From positions 186,001 through 250,000 of the forward strand of contig SSMU01000023.1 of the NCBI GenBank assembly GCA_004799545.1: a stretch of DNA of 64,000 bases, in the 5' to 3' direction. Source of the stretch: Phenylobacterium sp. Lineage in GTDB: Bacteria > Pseudomonadota > Alphaproteobacteria > Caulobacterales > Caulobacteraceae. Both the position numbers and the translations under genes were made by a program. Below are positions 35,435-45,140 of the stretch, piece after piece; positions within the stretch are counted from its first letter, which is position 1, and each line of letters starts with the position of its first letter. The notes under the pieces were generated by a model. The model worked only from the letters and a program-made list of their open reading frames with translations. It was not told the origin of the DNA and ran no database searches.

Positions 35435-35944
35435 ATGCTCCCGAATCGCCCGCTCCGCATCCTCGGCCTCGATCCCGGCCTCCGCCGCACCGGCTGGGGC
35501 GTGGTGGCGGTGGACGGGGCGCGGCTGACCCACGTCGCCCACGGGGTGATCAAGCCGGACGACACGGCCGACTTCGCCATCCGCCTGCTGACCCTGTTCG
35601 AGGCGATTTGCGACGTGATCGCCGCCCACGCGCCGGACGAGGCCGCCGTCGAGGAGACCTTCGTCAACACCAACGCGTCGTCCACCCTGAAGCTCGGCCA
35701 CGCCCGGGCGGCCTGCCTGATCGCCCCGGCCCGCGCCGGCCTGCCGGTCGCCGAATACGCCGCCACGGTGGTCAAGAAGGCGGTGGTCGGCACGGGGGCC
35801 GCGGACAAGGCCCAGGTCGGCTTCATGATCCGCCGCCTGCTGCCCACCGCCGGCGAGACCACGTCCGACGCCGCCGACGCCCTGGCGGTCGCCATCGCCC
35901 ACGCCCATGCCCGCAAGGCCCGCACCTTCCGGGGCGCCGCCTAG
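35435..35944 (+). CDS. ruvC: Holliday junction endonuclease RuvC
   Basis: A 169-residue resolvase. Catalytic acids are in GLDPG (D13), VEETFVN (E73), and [10 protein letters not shown] (D145 and D148). RuvC cuts Holliday junctions symmetrically with RuvAB during recombination repair. Start ATG 35435; the frame is open further upstream but the canonical N-terminus ([18 protein letters not shown]) begins close to this ATG. It is followed by ruvA and ruvB as usual; the customary neighbour yebC is 10 kb upstream. Confidence 0.97.
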   Translation: MLPNRPLRILGLDPGLRRTGWGVVAVDGARLTHVAHGVIKPDDTADFAIRLLTLFEAICDVIAAHAPDEAAVEETFVNTNASSTLKLGHARAACLIAPARAGLPVAEYAATVVKKAVVGTGAADKAQVGFMIRRLLPTAGETTSDAADALAVAIAHAHARKARTFRGAA

Positions 35945-36027
35945 GCTTCCCCTTCACGATTGGGCAAGCCTTTCAGGGCTCACTGCGGCATTCTGGAACA
36001 GATGCTGAACATGATTCGGGAAACGGC

Positions 36028-36642
36028 ATGATCGGGCGCTTGCGCGGCGTGGTGGCCGAGGTCGCCGAGGAGGACGCCCTGATCGACGTGGCGGGCGTCG
36101 GCTATGTCGTGCGCTGCGGGTCGCGGACGCTCGGCCGCCTGCCGGAGATCGGCCACGAGGCGGTGCTGCACGTGGAGACCCAGTGGGGCGAGCAGACCGG
36201 CATGAAGCTCTACGGCTTCCTCTCCCGCGAGGAGCGCCGCGCCTTCGTGATCCTGCAGTCGATCCAGGGGGTCGGGCCGAAGGCGGCGCTTGGCGTGCTG
36301 GACGTGCTGTCGCCGGCCGAGCTGGCGGCCGCCGCGGCGCGCGAGGACAAGGCGGCCGTGGCTCGGGCGCAAGGGGTGGGGCCCAAGCTCGCCCTCAGGA
36401 TCGTGGTCGAGCTGAAGGACAAGCCGATCTCCGACGGGCCGGTGGCGGCCTTCCACGCCGGGGTCCCGGCCGCCCAGCCCGCCAAGGTCTCCCTCGCCGG
36501 CGAGGCGGTGGCGGCGCTGATGGGCCTGGGCGTGGCCGAGGTGTCGGCGCGCCGGGTGGTCGAGCAGGCGGCCGGGCGGCTGGGCGATGACGCCCCGGCC
36601 CCGGCCCTGATCAAGGCCGCGCTGCAGGAGCTGGGACGGTGA
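36028..36642 (+). CDS. ruvA: Holliday junction helicase subunit RuvA
   Basis: A 204-residue protein beginning [11 protein letters not shown], with the OB-fold '[20 protein letters not shown]', two helix-hairpin-helix motifs ('[17 protein letters not shown]' and '[20 protein letters not shown]') and the C-terminal RuvB-binding domain ('[19 protein letters not shown]'). It binds four-way junctions and loads RuvB. Its stop overlaps the ruvB GTG start. Confidence 0.97.
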   Translation: MIGRLRGVVAEVAEEDALIDVAGVGYVVRCGSRTLGRLPEIGHEAVLHVETQWGEQTGMKLYGFLSREERRAFVILQSIQGVGPKAALGVLDVLSPAELAAAAAREDKAAVARAQGVGPKLALRIVVELKDKPISDGPVAAFHAGVPAAQPAKVSLAGEAVAALMGLGVAEVSARRVVEQAAGRLGDDAPAPALIKAALQELGR

Positions 36643-37670
36643 CCCGGCTGGTCTCCGCCGAGCCCGAACCTTTCGAGCCGCAGGACCGGGCGCTCAGGCC
36701 GCAGACGCTCGCCGAGTTCGTCGGTCAAGAGCAGGCCAAGGGGAACCTCAGGGTGTTCATCGAGGCGGCCAAGGCCCGCGCCGAGGCGCTGGACCATGTG
36801 CTGCTGTTCGGCCCGCCGGGGCTCGGCAAGACCACCCTGGCGCAGATCGTGGCCCGCGAGCTGGGGGTCAATTTCCGCGCCACCTCCGGCCCGGTGCTGG
36901 CCAAGGCCGGCGACCTCGCCGCCATCCTCACCAACCTCGAGCCGCGCGACGTCTTGTTCATCGACGAGATCCACCGCCTGCCGGCCAATGTGGAGGAGAT
37001 CCTCTATCCGGCCATGGAGGACCACGTCCTCGACCTGATGATCGGCGAAGGCCCCTCGGCGCGGTCGATCCGCATCGACCTGGCCCCCTTCACCCTGGTG
37101 GCGGCGACCACGCGGGCGGGCCTGCTGGCCACGCCGCTGCGCGACCGGTTCGGCATTCCAATCCGGCTGGAATTCTATACTCACGCCGAGCTGGAGAAGG
37201 TGCTGGCGGCCGCGTCCGGCAAGCTCGGCCTGTCGCTCCACCCGGACGGCGCCGCCGAGATCGCCCGGCGTTCGCGCGGTACGCCGCGGGTGGCCGGACG
37301 GCTGCTGCGCCGGGTGCGCGACTTCGCCGCCGCCGACGGCTGCGAGATGATCGACCGCAAGGCCGCGGCCTCCGCGCTCGCCCGCCTCGACGTCGACGAG
37401 CACGGCCTCGACGCGCTCGACCGCAAGTACCTGCGCGCGCTGATCGAGAACTACGCCGGCGGCCCGGCCGGGGTGGAGACCCTGGCCTATGCGATCGCCG
37501 AGGCGCGCGACGCGGTGGAGGATGTGATCGAGCCCTTTCTGCTGCAGCAGGGCTTCCTGCAGCGCACCCCGCGCGGCCGCATGGCCACGGCGCGCGCCTA
37601 CGAGCATCTGGGCCTCGCCGCCCCGCCGCCGACCGCCAAGCCTGGACAGGCGGAGCTGTTCGAGGAATAG
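36639..37670 (+). CDS. ruvB: Holliday junction branch-migration ATPase RuvB
   Basis: A 343-residue AAA+ motor with Walker [10 protein letters not shown] (58-66), Walker B '[12 protein letters not shown]', sensor I 'LVAATTRAG' , arginine finger region 'PLRDRFGI' and the C-terminal winged helix ending '[20 protein letters not shown]'. It drives branch migration with RuvA. GTG start in a GTGA overlap with ruvA. Confidence 0.98.
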   Translation: MTRLVSAEPEPFEPQDRALRPQTLAEFVGQEQAKGNLRVFIEAAKARAEALDHVLLFGPPGLGKTTLAQIVARELGVNFRATSGPVLAKAGDLAAILTNLEPRDVLFIDEIHRLPANVEEILYPAMEDHVLDLMIGEGPSARSIRIDLAPFTLVAATTRAGLLATPLRDRFGIPIRLEFYTHAELEKVLAAASGKLGLSLHPDGAAEIARRSRGTPRVAGRLLRRVRDFAAADGCEMIDRKAAASALARLDVDEHGLDALDRKYLRALIENYAGGPAGVETLAYAIAEARDAVEDVIEPFLLQQGFLQRTPRGRMATARAYEHLGLAAPPPTAKPGQAELFEE

Positions 37671-37677
37671 CCCTCCG

Positions 37678-38133
37678 ATGAGCGGCGATTCGAAAGCGAG
37701 CGAACCCTCCGCCGGCTGGCTGGACGGCCGCGAGCACCTGTTGCCGGTGCGCATCTACTACGAGGACACCGACTTCACCGGCGTGGTCTATCACGCCAAC
37801 TACCTGCGCTATTTCGAGCGCGGGCGATCGGATTTCCTCAGGCTCGCGGGCGTCAGCCACCAGGCGCTGCTGGAGACGCCGGATCCCGCCGCCTTCACGG
37901 TCACCCGGATCGAGGTGGAGTTCCGCCGCCCGGCGCGGATCGACGACGCGCTGCTGGTCCGGACGACCTACGACCGCGTGAAGGGCCCGCGGCTCTACAT
38001 CAGCCAGAGCATCGTGCGCGGCGCGGAATTGATCGCCACCGCCCAGGTGGAGGCCGCCTGCATCGACCTCGCGGGCCGCGCGCGCCGACCATCCGCCGGC
38101 CTGGTTGCGGCCCTGAAGCCACTGCTTTCCTAG
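37678..38133 (+). CDS. ybgC: YbgC-type acyl-CoA thioesterase
   Basis: A 151-residue hot-dog-fold thioesterase. The catalytic aspartate lies in YYEDTDFTGVVYHANYLRYF, followed by ERGRSDFLR. YbgC hydrolyses acyl-CoAs and associates with acyl carrier protein and phospholipid synthesis enzymes; it is normally the first gene of the tol-pal cluster, as here. It begins 7 bases after ruvB. Confidence 0.95.
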   Translation: MSGDSKASEPSAGWLDGREHLLPVRIYYEDTDFTGVVYHANYLRYFERGRSDFLRLAGVSHQALLETPDPAAFTVTRIEVEFRRPARIDDALLVRTTYDRVKGPRLYISQSIVRGAELIATAQVEAACIDLAGRARRPSAGLVAALKPLLS

Positions 38134-38204
38134 ACCCTCGCCTTAAGTTCGCCACCACATCGCGGCACGAGACGTCGGCCACATTTCCGGAGCGTCACCC
38201 GAGC

Positions 38205-38909
38205 ATGGACCCAGCCGCCGCCGTATCTCCTGAGTCCTTCTCGCTGGTGCATCAGATCGCCCACGCCGACTGGATCGTGAAGCTGGTCATGGCGGGCCTG
38301 GCGCTGGCCTCCCTGTGGTCGTGGACGGTGATCCTCGACAAGACCTTCCGCTTCGCCGCCCTGAACCGCCAGGCCAACCGCTTCGAGGAACAGGTGAGCT
38401 CCGGCCGCAGCCTCGAGGAGATCGCAGCCCAGGCCGGCGACCGGCCGACCCACGCCCTGCCCCGCATGCTGCAGGGCGCACTCAGGGAATGGCGCGAGGC
38501 GCGCAACCGCGGCTCGGTCAGCGAGAGCCAGACGGCCTTCCTGGTGCAGCGCATCGACCGGGTGCTCGACACCATCATCGCCCGCGAGAGCCAGCGGGTG
38601 GAGGAGGGCCTGGGCGTGCTGGCCATCGTCGCCACCGCCTCGCCGTTCATCGGCCTGTTCGGCACGGTCTGGGGGATCATGTCGGCCTTCCAGGCGATCG
38701 CCATCCAGAAGAACACCAACCTGGCGGTGGTCGCCCCGGCCATCGCCGAGGCGCTGTTCGCCACCGCCATCGGCCTGATCGCGGCGATCCCGGCCTACAT
38801 CGCCTACAACGCCTTCTCCACCAAGGCCGGCAAGTTCACCGCCCGGTTGGAGGGCTTCGCCGACGACCTCTCGACCGCCATCCAGCGGCGGTTGGCGGAG
38901 AAGGTCTAG
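38205..38909 (+). CDS. tolQ: Tol-Pal proton channel subunit TolQ
   Basis: A 234-residue inner-membrane protein with three helices: about 25-45, then '[20 protein letters not shown]' with '[12 protein letters not shown]', and '[20 protein letters not shown]'. These are the ExbB/TolQ/MotA signature segments. With TolR it uses the proton gradient to energise TolA during outer-membrane constriction. It is followed without gap by tolR. Confidence 0.97.
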   Translation: MDPAAAVSPESFSLVHQIAHADWIVKLVMAGLALASLWSWTVILDKTFRFAALNRQANRFEEQVSSGRSLEEIAAQAGDRPTHALPRMLQGALREWREARNRGSVSESQTAFLVQRIDRVLDTIIARESQRVEEGLGVLAIVATASPFIGLFGTVWGIMSAFQAIAIQKNTNLAVVAPAIAEALFATAIGLIAAIPAYIAYNAFSTKAGKFTARLEGFADDLSTAIQRRLAEKV

Positions 38910-39425
38910 ATGGGCCTGTCGGCCAACGACGCCTTCGCGGCCACCGGCGGCCGGCGCCGCCGCCGGCGCTTCGGCCGTGGCCGGCGCGGCGCGCTGTCGG
39001 AGATCAACGTCACCCCGCTGGTCGACGTGATGCTGGTGCTCTTGATCATCTTCATGATCTCCGCCCCGCTGCTCACCGTGGGCGTGCCGGTCGAGCTTCC
39101 GAAGACCGAAGCCGGCGCCATGCAGGACCAGACCCAGCCGCTGACCGTCTCGATCCGCGCCGACGGCTCGATCTTCCTGCAACAGGACCAGGTGGCCTTC
39201 GCCCAGCTCGGCCCGCGGCTGCAGGCCCTGGCCGGCGACACCCGCTCCAAGCCGATCTACGTGCGCGCCGACGGCCGCGCCGCCTATTCGGTGGTCGCCC
39301 AGGTGATGGCCTCGCTGTCGACCTCCGGCTTCGCCTCGATCAACCTGATCACCGACACCGGGGGCCCGTCGTCCGGCGGCGACGCCAAGCCTGCGCCCGC
39401 GCCGCGGGAGGCGCCGCAGCCGTGA
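38910..39425 (+). CDS. tolR: Tol-Pal proton channel subunit TolR
   Basis: A 171-residue ExbD/TolR protein. After a basic N-terminus ([15 protein letters not shown]) comes '[19 protein letters not shown]' containing the proton-conducting aspartate, then the periplasmic domain '[18 protein letters not shown]'. The C-terminus is extended by a short Pro/Ala-rich tail. GTGA overlap with tolA. The unusually arginine-dense leader is noteworthy but fits cytoplasmic topology. Confidence 0.96.
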   Translation: MGLSANDAFAATGGRRRRRRFGRGRRGALSEINVTPLVDVMLVLLIIFMISAPLLTVGVPVELPKTEAGAMQDQTQPLTVSIRADGSIFLQQDQVAFAQLGPRLQALAGDTRSKPIYVRADGRAAYSVVAQVMASLSTSGFASINLITDTGGPSSGGDAKPAPAPREAPQP

Positions 39426-40210
39426 GACGCACCGAGGTCTCGCCGGCGTTCATGGGCTCCCTCGCCCTGCACGGGGCGATCATCACCGCCCTGGTGATCT
39501 CCTGGGGCATCACCCACGACCTGAAGGTGGGCGCCGTGGTGCCGGTGACCATCGTCTCCAACGCCCCCGACCTGGACGTCCGTCCGGCCGAGCAGGCGCC
39601 GCAGGACCAGGTGGCCCAGACGGAGGCGCCGGTCCCCGAGGCGCCGCCGCAGGCGCAGCCGCCGGCTCCGCAACCCGCTCCCGTCCCGCCGAAGCCGCTG
39701 CCGACGCCGACGCCCCCCAAGACGGTCAAGCCGCCGGAGAAGCCCCTGCCGCAGAAGGCCCAGGCGCCGGCCAAGCCCGAGAAGAGCCTCGACCTCGACA
39801 AGCTCGCCGCCAGCCTCGCGACACCGACCGCCAAGCCCTCGTCGGCGGCCAAGGGCGTCGCCCGGCCGGAAACCGCCGCCGTGGCCCGCACCGCGCCGGG
39901 GACTGGCCTTTCGGCCGCCGCTATGAGCGGCCTGGCCTCCGAGCTGCAGCGGCGCTGGAACCCCAACTGCGACGTCGAGGGTGGCCGCGACGTGCAGGTG
40001 AAGGTGGTCTTCCAGCTGGACGCCGGCGGCCAGGTGGTGGGCCAGGTGGGCTCGCAGGTGCTGCACGGCCCGACCGGCGCGGTGACCCAGGCGGCCGCCG
40101 ACCGGGCGGTGCGCGCGGTCTATGCGGCGGCGCCGTTCCGCGACCTGCCGCGGGAATTCTATGGCGAGCGGATCAGCGTAAGCTTCAATGCGCACGAGGC
40201 CTGTTCGTGA
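39422..40210 (+). CDS. tolA: TolA (short, proline-rich)
   Basis: A 262-residue protein at the TolA position. One N-terminal membrane helix ('[20 protein letters not shown]') is followed by a proline-rich central segment (about 55-125, with repeats of [15 protein letters not shown]) and a C-terminal TonB/TolA-type domain (about 165-260: '[20 protein letters not shown]', '[18 protein letters not shown]'). TolA links the TolQR motor to TolB-Pal at the outer membrane. The Ala/Lys-rich helical domain II of enteric TolA is replaced by the proline-rich linker. GTG start overlaps tolR, and the stop overlaps tolB. Confidence 0.9.
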   Translation: MRRTEVSPAFMGSLALHGAIITALVISWGITHDLKVGAVVPVTIVSNAPDLDVRPAEQAPQDQVAQTEAPVPEAPPQAQPPAPQPAPVPPKPLPTPTPPKTVKPPEKPLPQKAQAPAKPEKSLDLDKLAASLATPTAKPSSAAKGVARPETAAVARTAPGTGLSAAAMSGLASELQRRWNPNCDVEGGRDVQVKVVFQLDAGGQVVGQVGSQVLHGPTGAVTQAAADRAVRAVYAAAPFRDLPREFYGERISVSFNAHEACS

Positions 40211-41529
40211 ACCCCTTTCGGAGCCCCTCCATGCGGCTGATGAGCCTGATCCTGACGATGGCGTTTGCGGCGCTGAGCTTCGGCCTCGCCGCCGCCCCGG
40301 CCCGGGCCGACATCCAGGTCAACGTCAACCGCGGCGACGTGCAGCCCCTGCCGATCGCCATCCCGGCGTTCAACGGCGGCCAGGTGGGCGCCGACATCGC
40401 CGCCGTGATCTCCGCCAACCTCAACCGCTCGGGCCTGTTCCGGCCGATCGATCCGGCGAGCTTCACCGAACATGACCTGACCACCGCCGTGCAGCCGCGC
40501 TTCCCGGCCTGGCAGCAGATCAACGCCCAGGCGCTGATCAACGGCGACGTCACCGTGGTGAACGGCCAGCTGAAGGTCGCCTTCCGGCTCTGGGATGTCG
40601 CGGCCGAGAAGCAGCTGCTCGGCCAAGAGTTCACCGCCAGTCCCGAGAACTGGCGCCGCGTGGCGCACAAGATCTCCGACGCGGTCTACGAGAACCTGAC
40701 CGGCGAGAAGGGCTACTTCGACACCCGAGTGGTGTTCGTCGCCGAGGCCGGCCGCGGCTCGGCGCGGGCCACCCGCCTGGCGATCATGGACCAGGACGGC
40801 GCCAACCCCAGCTATCTCACCGACGGCTCGGCGATCGTGATGAGCCCGCGCTTCTCCTCGACCAGCCAGGAGATCACCTACATGTCGCTGCGGCCGGAGA
40901 GCTCGGCGATCTACCTCTTGAACCTCGACACCGTGCGCCGCGAAAGCCTCGGTCAATTCCCCGGCCAGGTGATGGCCCCGCGGTTCTCGCCGGACGGCTC
41001 GAAGGTGGCCTTCTCCGTCGACCGCAGCGGCAACACCGACATCTTCGTCATGGACCTGCGCAACCACTCGAGCGCGCGGCTGACCACCGACCCGGCCATC
41101 GACACCTCGCCGTCCTTCTCGCCGGACGGCGGCCGGATCGCCTTCAATTCCGACCGCTCGGGCACCGCCCAGCTCTATGTGATGGCGGCGGACGGCTCGA
41201 ACCCGCACCGCATCTCCTTCGGCCAGGGCCGCTATACCGACCCGGTCTGGAGCCCGACCGGCGAGTTCATCGCCTTCACCAAACAGACCGGCGGTGAGTT
41301 CCACATCGGGGTGATGAAGCCGGACGGCTCCGACGAGCGGATCCTCACCACCAGCTATCTGGACGAGGGCCCGACCTGGGCGCCGAACGGCCGGGTTCTG
41401 ATGTTCTCGCGCCAGGCGGCGGGCGGGCCCTCCAAGCTTTGGACGGTCGACGTCACCGGCCGGATCCTGCAGCCCGTGCCCTATCCGCAGGGCGCGTCCC
41501 AACCCGCCTGGTCGCCGCTGCTGCAATAG
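40207..41529 (+). CDS. tolB: Periplasmic beta-propeller protein TolB
   Basis: A 440-residue protein with signal peptide (about 1-35, ending ARA-D), an N-terminal anticodon-binding-like domain ('[20 protein letters not shown]') and a six-bladed WD40-like propeller seen as repeated '[20 protein letters not shown]', '[20 protein letters not shown]' and '[12 protein letters not shown]' units. It binds Pal and TolA in the periplasm. GTG start overlaps tolA. Confidence 0.98.
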   Translation: MNPFRSPSMRLMSLILTMAFAALSFGLAAAPARADIQVNVNRGDVQPLPIAIPAFNGGQVGADIAAVISANLNRSGLFRPIDPASFTEHDLTTAVQPRFPAWQQINAQALINGDVTVVNGQLKVAFRLWDVAAEKQLLGQEFTASPENWRRVAHKISDAVYENLTGEKGYFDTRVVFVAEAGRGSARATRLAIMDQDGANPSYLTDGSAIVMSPRFSSTSQEITYMSLRPESSAIYLLNLDTVRRESLGQFPGQVMAPRFSPDGSKVAFSVDRSGNTDIFVMDLRNHSSARLTTDPAIDTSPSFSPDGGRIAFNSDRSGTAQLYVMAADGSNPHRISFGQGRYTDPVWSPTGEFIAFTKQTGGEFHIGVMKPDGSDERILTTSYLDEGPTWAPNGRVLMFSRQAAGGPSKLWTVDVTGRILQPVPYPQGASQPAWSPLLQ

Positions 41530-41588
41530 GGTTGCAGATCGTGGCGCGATGGCGTTTGCCACTACCAAGTAAAGGAGAGGTCCCCCTC

Positions 41589-42155
41589 ATGGTTATCCGC
41601 TTCAACCGCAAGACCGCACTCCGACTGGTCCTCATGGGGACCGCCGCCGTGTCATTGGCCGCCTGCGCCCACCATCCCAAACCGTCCTATCCGACGACGA
41701 CGACGGCCCCGCCGGCCAACACCGAGCCGCCGCCGATCAACCGGCCGACGCCGCCCGCGCCGGTCAGCCAGGGCCCGATCCCCGGCACCGAGCAGGACTT
41801 CGTGGTCAACGTCGGCGACCGGGTCTATTTCGACTTCGATCACTTCGACATCCGCGCCGACGCCCAGCCGATCCTCGGCGCCCAGGCCGACTGGCTGAAG
41901 CGCTATCAGGGCGTCGCGGTGCGCATCGAAGGCAACTGCGACGAACGCGGCACGCGGGAATACAACCTCGCGCTCGGCGCGCGGCGGGCCAATGCGGTGC
42001 GCGAGTTCCTGGTCTCCCACGGGATCGATCCCGCACGGATCACCACCATCTCCTACGGCAAGGAGAAGCCGATCGACGCCGGCAGCGGCGACGAGGCGGA
42101 TCAGCACAACCGCAACGGCCACACCGCCATCGTCTCGGGGGCGCAGTCCCGCTGA
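41589..42155 (+). CDS. pal: Peptidoglycan-associated lipoprotein Pal
   Basis: A 188-residue lipoprotein with lipobox SLAAC (cysteine at about 24), a proline-rich linker and an OmpA-like peptidoglycan-binding domain: 'VYFDFDHFDIRADAQPILGA', then 'GNCDERGTREYNLALGARRA', 'ISYGKEKP'. It anchors the outer membrane to peptidoglycan and interacts with TolB. An AGGAGAGG site precedes the ATG. The stop overlaps the start of cpoB (TGATG). Confidence 0.98.
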   Translation: MVIRFNRKTALRLVLMGTAAVSLAACAHHPKPSYPTTTTAPPANTEPPPINRPTPPAPVSQGPIPGTEQDFVVNVGDRVYFDFDHFDIRADAQPILGAQADWLKRYQGVAVRIEGNCDERGTREYNLALGARRANAVREFLVSHGIDPARITTISYGKEKPIDAGSGDEADQHNRNGHTAIVSGAQSR

Positions 42156-43033
42156 TGGGCCGCCTCGCGCCGACCGCCGCCCTGGGGCTGCTGATCCTGG
42201 CGGCCCCCGTGATGGGCCTTGGGGCGGCGCCCGCGCGCGCCCAGACGCCGATCGACGAGTCGCTCTCCAAGCGCGACGCCAAACGGCTGGACGACATGGA
42301 GAAGGTGGTCCGCGAGCTGCGGGCCATCGTCTTCAAGGCCCGCGACACCGGCAAGCCAGTGACCGTCGAGGAAGGCGACACCGACGCCCGGCTGGCCGAG
42401 CTGGCCACCAAGATCAGCGACCTCGAACAGTCGCTGACCCGGGTGAACGGCGGGCTGGAGACCACCGCCCACGACCTCGACCAGGCGCGGCGCGACAACG
42501 CCGCCCTGCAGGCCCAGGCGAAGACGTTCTCCGATCGGCTGGCGGCGATCGAGCAGAAGCTGGCGGCCGCCGAGACCGCCGCCGCGGCGGCGCCCGCGCC
42601 CACCGTCGTTGCGCCGACCGCCGAGGCCGCCGCGCCGCCGCCGCAGGGCAGCCCGACGGAGGCCTTCGCCAACGCCCGCCAGCTGATGCTCGCCGGCCAG
42701 TACGACGCCGCCGAGGGCGCCTTCCGCGACTACGTCCAGACCTATCCGGACGCGCCCCGGACGCCGGAAGCCCGCTACTGGTGGGGCAAGACCCTGTCGG
42801 TGAAGGCTGCCCACGCCGACGCGGCCACCGCCTATATCGGCGCGATCCGCGGCTGGCCGGCGACCAGCTGGGGACCGGACGCGGTGGTCGAGCTGGCCCG
42901 CGAGCTGGTGGCGCTGAAGAAGCCGGAGGACGCCTGCCAGACCCTGGCCGAACTGCCTAAGCACTATCCGAAGGCCCCGGCCGCGGTGAAGGCCCGCGCG
43001 ACCGAGACCAGCGTCCGGGCGAAGTGCGGGTAG
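42155..43033 (+). CDS. cpoB: Cell division coordinator CpoB (YbgF)
   Basis: A 292-residue periplasmic protein: signal peptide (1-29, ending ARA-QT), a coiled coil (about 35-125, 'DDMEKVVRELRAIVFKARD' to 'ALQAQAKTFSDRLAAIEQKL'), an Ala/Pro linker, and a C-terminal TPR domain with 'AFANARQLMLAGQYDAAEGA' , FRDYVQTYPDAPRTPEARYW and 'KHYPKAPAAVKARAT'. It couples Tol-Pal function with peptidoglycan synthesis. It overlaps tilS by 10 bases. Confidence 0.94.
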   Translation: MGRLAPTAALGLLILAAPVMGLGAAPARAQTPIDESLSKRDAKRLDDMEKVVRELRAIVFKARDTGKPVTVEEGDTDARLAELATKISDLEQSLTRVNGGLETTAHDLDQARRDNAALQAQAKTFSDRLAAIEQKLAAAETAAAAAPAPTVVAPTAEAAAPPPQGSPTEAFANARQLMLAGQYDAAEGAFRDYVQTYPDAPRTPEARYWWGKTLSVKAAHADAATAYIGAIRGWPATSWGPDAVVELARELVALKKPEDACQTLAELPKHYPKAPAAVKARATETSVRAKCG

Positions 43034-44274
43034 CGACCCGCGGACCGGACCTTGCCGACCTCGACCGCAGGGTCTTCGAGGTCCTCGACCGGCATTTGGC
43101 GAAGGGCGAGGCGCGGCCCGTCGCCGTGGCCCTGTCCGGCGGGGGAGACTCCCTGGCGCTGACCCTGCTCGCCGCGGCCTGGGCGAAAGCCGCCGGCCGG
43201 CCGTTGCTGGTGCTCAGCGTGGACCATGGCCTGCAGCCGCAGAGCGCCGCCTGGACCAAGGCCTGCGCCGCGCGAGCCGCGGCCCTGGGCGCCGACTTCC
43301 GCGCCCTGCGCTGGGTGGGCCCGAAGGCCGCCCGCGGCCTGCCCGCCGCGGCCCGCGCGGCCCGTCACGCCCTGCTCGCCGACGCTGCCCGCGCCGCGGG
43401 CGCCCGCGTGATCCTGATGGGCCACACCGCCGACGACATCCTGGAAGCCCGGGCGATGCGGGTGGAGGGCGCGACCACGCCGGAGCCGCGCGTCTGGGCG
43501 CCGTCGCCCGCTTGGCCCGAGGGGCGGGACGTCTTCCTGCTGCGGCCGTTGCTCGGCCTGCGGCGCGGCGAGATCCGCGACTGGCTGGAGGCCCGCGACG
43601 AACGCTGGATCGACGACCCGGCCAACGACGATCCGCGGTCCGCCCGCACCCGCGCCCGCCAGGGCCTGCCCGCAGACGCGGCCGCCCCCGAACTCATCGC
43701 GCCCGGGCGCCCGGGCGCGCTCGCCGAGGCCTGCCGGATGGACGAGGCGGGCGTGCTCTCCGTGCCCCGGGGCGCCTTCCGCGCCGGATCGCCCGATCAG
43801 GCCGCTGGCTTCATCGGCATCGCCTGCCTGTGCGCCGCCGGCACGAGCCGGCCGCCCGCCGTCGCCGAGGCCCTGCGGCTGGCTTGGCGGCTGAGCAGCC
43901 AGGCAGACGTCACCGCGACGCTCTCCGGGGCGCGCATCGAGGCCGATGCGGGTGAAGTGCGGTTCCTGCGCGAGGCCGGCGAGACGGCGCGCGGCGGGCT
44001 CGCGCCGTTGCGGATCACGGCCGGCCAGACGGCGGTCTGGGACGGGCGGTTCGAGATCGCCGCCGACCGCGACCTGACCGTGCGGCCCCTGGCCGGCGTC
44101 GCCGCCCAGTTGGGCGACGCGGACCGCGCCTCCTTGGCGGCGATCGCGCCCAAGGCGCGGCAGGCCTTGCCCGTGGCGGTCGAGGGCGATGACGTCCGGC
44201 GCCTGGCGGCCCGCCCGCTGGCGCTCGCGCGGCTCCGCGCCGCCTGCGGGCTAGTGGAGCGCGAGCCGGCTTAA
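43024..44274 (+). CDS. tilS: tRNA(Ile)-lysidine synthase TilS
   Basis: A 416-residue enzyme with the PP-loop SGGGDS at 38-43, 'SVDHGLQPQSAAW' and 'LMGHTADDILEARAMR', all characteristic of TilS. It converts C34 of tRNA-Ile(CAU) to lysidine so that AUA is read. GTG start, inside the end of cpoB. In many Alphaproteobacteria ftsH follows tilS; here a convergent hydrolase gene does, sharing the TTAA (44271-44274) in which both stop codons lie. Confidence 0.95.
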   Translation: MRVATRGPDLADLDRRVFEVLDRHLAKGEARPVAVALSGGGDSLALTLLAAAWAKAAGRPLLVLSVDHGLQPQSAAWTKACAARAAALGADFRALRWVGPKAARGLPAAARAARHALLADAARAAGARVILMGHTADDILEARAMRVEGATTPEPRVWAPSPAWPEGRDVFLLRPLLGLRRGEIRDWLEARDERWIDDPANDDPRSARTRARQGLPADAAAPELIAPGRPGALAEACRMDEAGVLSVPRGAFRAGSPDQAAGFIGIACLCAAGTSRPPAVAEALRLAWRLSSQADVTATLSGARIEADAGEVRFLREAGETARGGLAPLRITAGQTAVWDGRFEIAADRDLTVRPLAGVAAQLGDADRASLAAIAPKARQALPVAVEGDDVRRLAARPLALARLRAACGLVEREPA

Positions 44275-45125
44275 GCGGCCAACACCTGCTGCACGCCGCG
44301 CACCACCGGGTCGGCGAAACGCACGCCGAGCAGGCTGGCGTGGCGGGCGCCGGCCACATGCTCCACATAGCCGTGGCGCGAGGCGATGGCCGGCAGGGCC
44401 TGGATCGCCTTCAGGGTCGGCGCGCCGGGTTCGGCGCCGGCGGTGATCACCGCGATCGGCAGCTCCGGCGGGAACTCGGTCTCGGCGGCCTGGTCGGAAG
44501 TGGTCGGCCAATAGGCGACCTCTTCCGTCGCCCAGTGGGCGTGGGCGGCCGAGCCGTGGATGCGCCGCTTCTCCAACGCCGCCTCGCCGGTCAGGCCGAT
44601 CAGGTTGTGGGTCAGCAGCGAGATCGGCCGCATCAGGCCGAGGCGGGCGGCCACGCGGGTGACGCGCAGCAGCCGCCAGAAGGCGCGCACCATGCCGGGT
44701 CCGCCACGGGTCTGCATGACGTCGGGGGTGATGGCGTCGACCAGCACCACGCCCAGCACCAAGTCCGGATGGGTGAGGGCGAACAACCGGACCATCAGCC
44801 CGCCCATGGAGTGCCCGACCAGCACCACGGGGCCAGGCTCGTCCAGGGCGCGAAGCAGGCTCGCCAGGTCGGCGACGATGGCGCGGCCGTCGCGCGGCTC
44901 GGGTCCCGGCTCGGAATGGCCGAGGCCGGCGCGGTCATAGGCCAGGCTGCGCAGACCCTGGGCGGCCAGGCGGTCCTGCACCACCGCCCAGTCGGCGGCG
45001 CAGCCGAAGGCCCCGTGCTCCAGGACGATCAGCGGCTGGGCGTCGGCCGGGCCGCCACGCACCGCGCGCAGCCGATGGCCGCCGACGTCGATCAGATCAC
45101 CGCGGAAAGGCCTACGCTGGGACAT
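44271..45125 (-). CDS. Alpha/beta hydrolase
   Basis: A 284-residue hydrolase with 'LIVLEHGAFGCAADW' oxyanion region, 'AYDRAGLGHSEPG', nucleophile elbow GHSMGG (about 104-109), and the final histidine in 'VAGARHASLLG'. There is no signal peptide. Typical of esterases or haloalkane-dehalogenase-like hydrolases; substrate not predictable. Its stop codon is in the same TTAA as the tilS stop. An aldo/keto reductase gene lies 15 bases upstream on the same strand, so the two may be an operon. Confidence 0.92.
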   Translation of the reverse strand: MSQRRPFRGDLIDVGGHRLRAVRGGPADAQPLIVLEHGAFGCAADWAVVQDRLAAQGLRSLAYDRAGLGHSEPGPEPRDGRAIVADLASLLRALDEPGPVVLVGHSMGGLMVRLFALTHPDLVLGVVLVDAITPDVMQTRGGPGMVRAFWRLLRVTRVAARLGLMRPISLLTHNLIGLTGEAALEKRRIHGSAAHAHWATEEVAYWPTTSDQAAETEFPPELPIAVITAGAEPGAPTLKAIQALPAIASRHGYVEHVAGARHASLLGVRFADPVVRGVQQVLAA

Positions 45126-45140
45126 TGGGCTCCGGACGGG

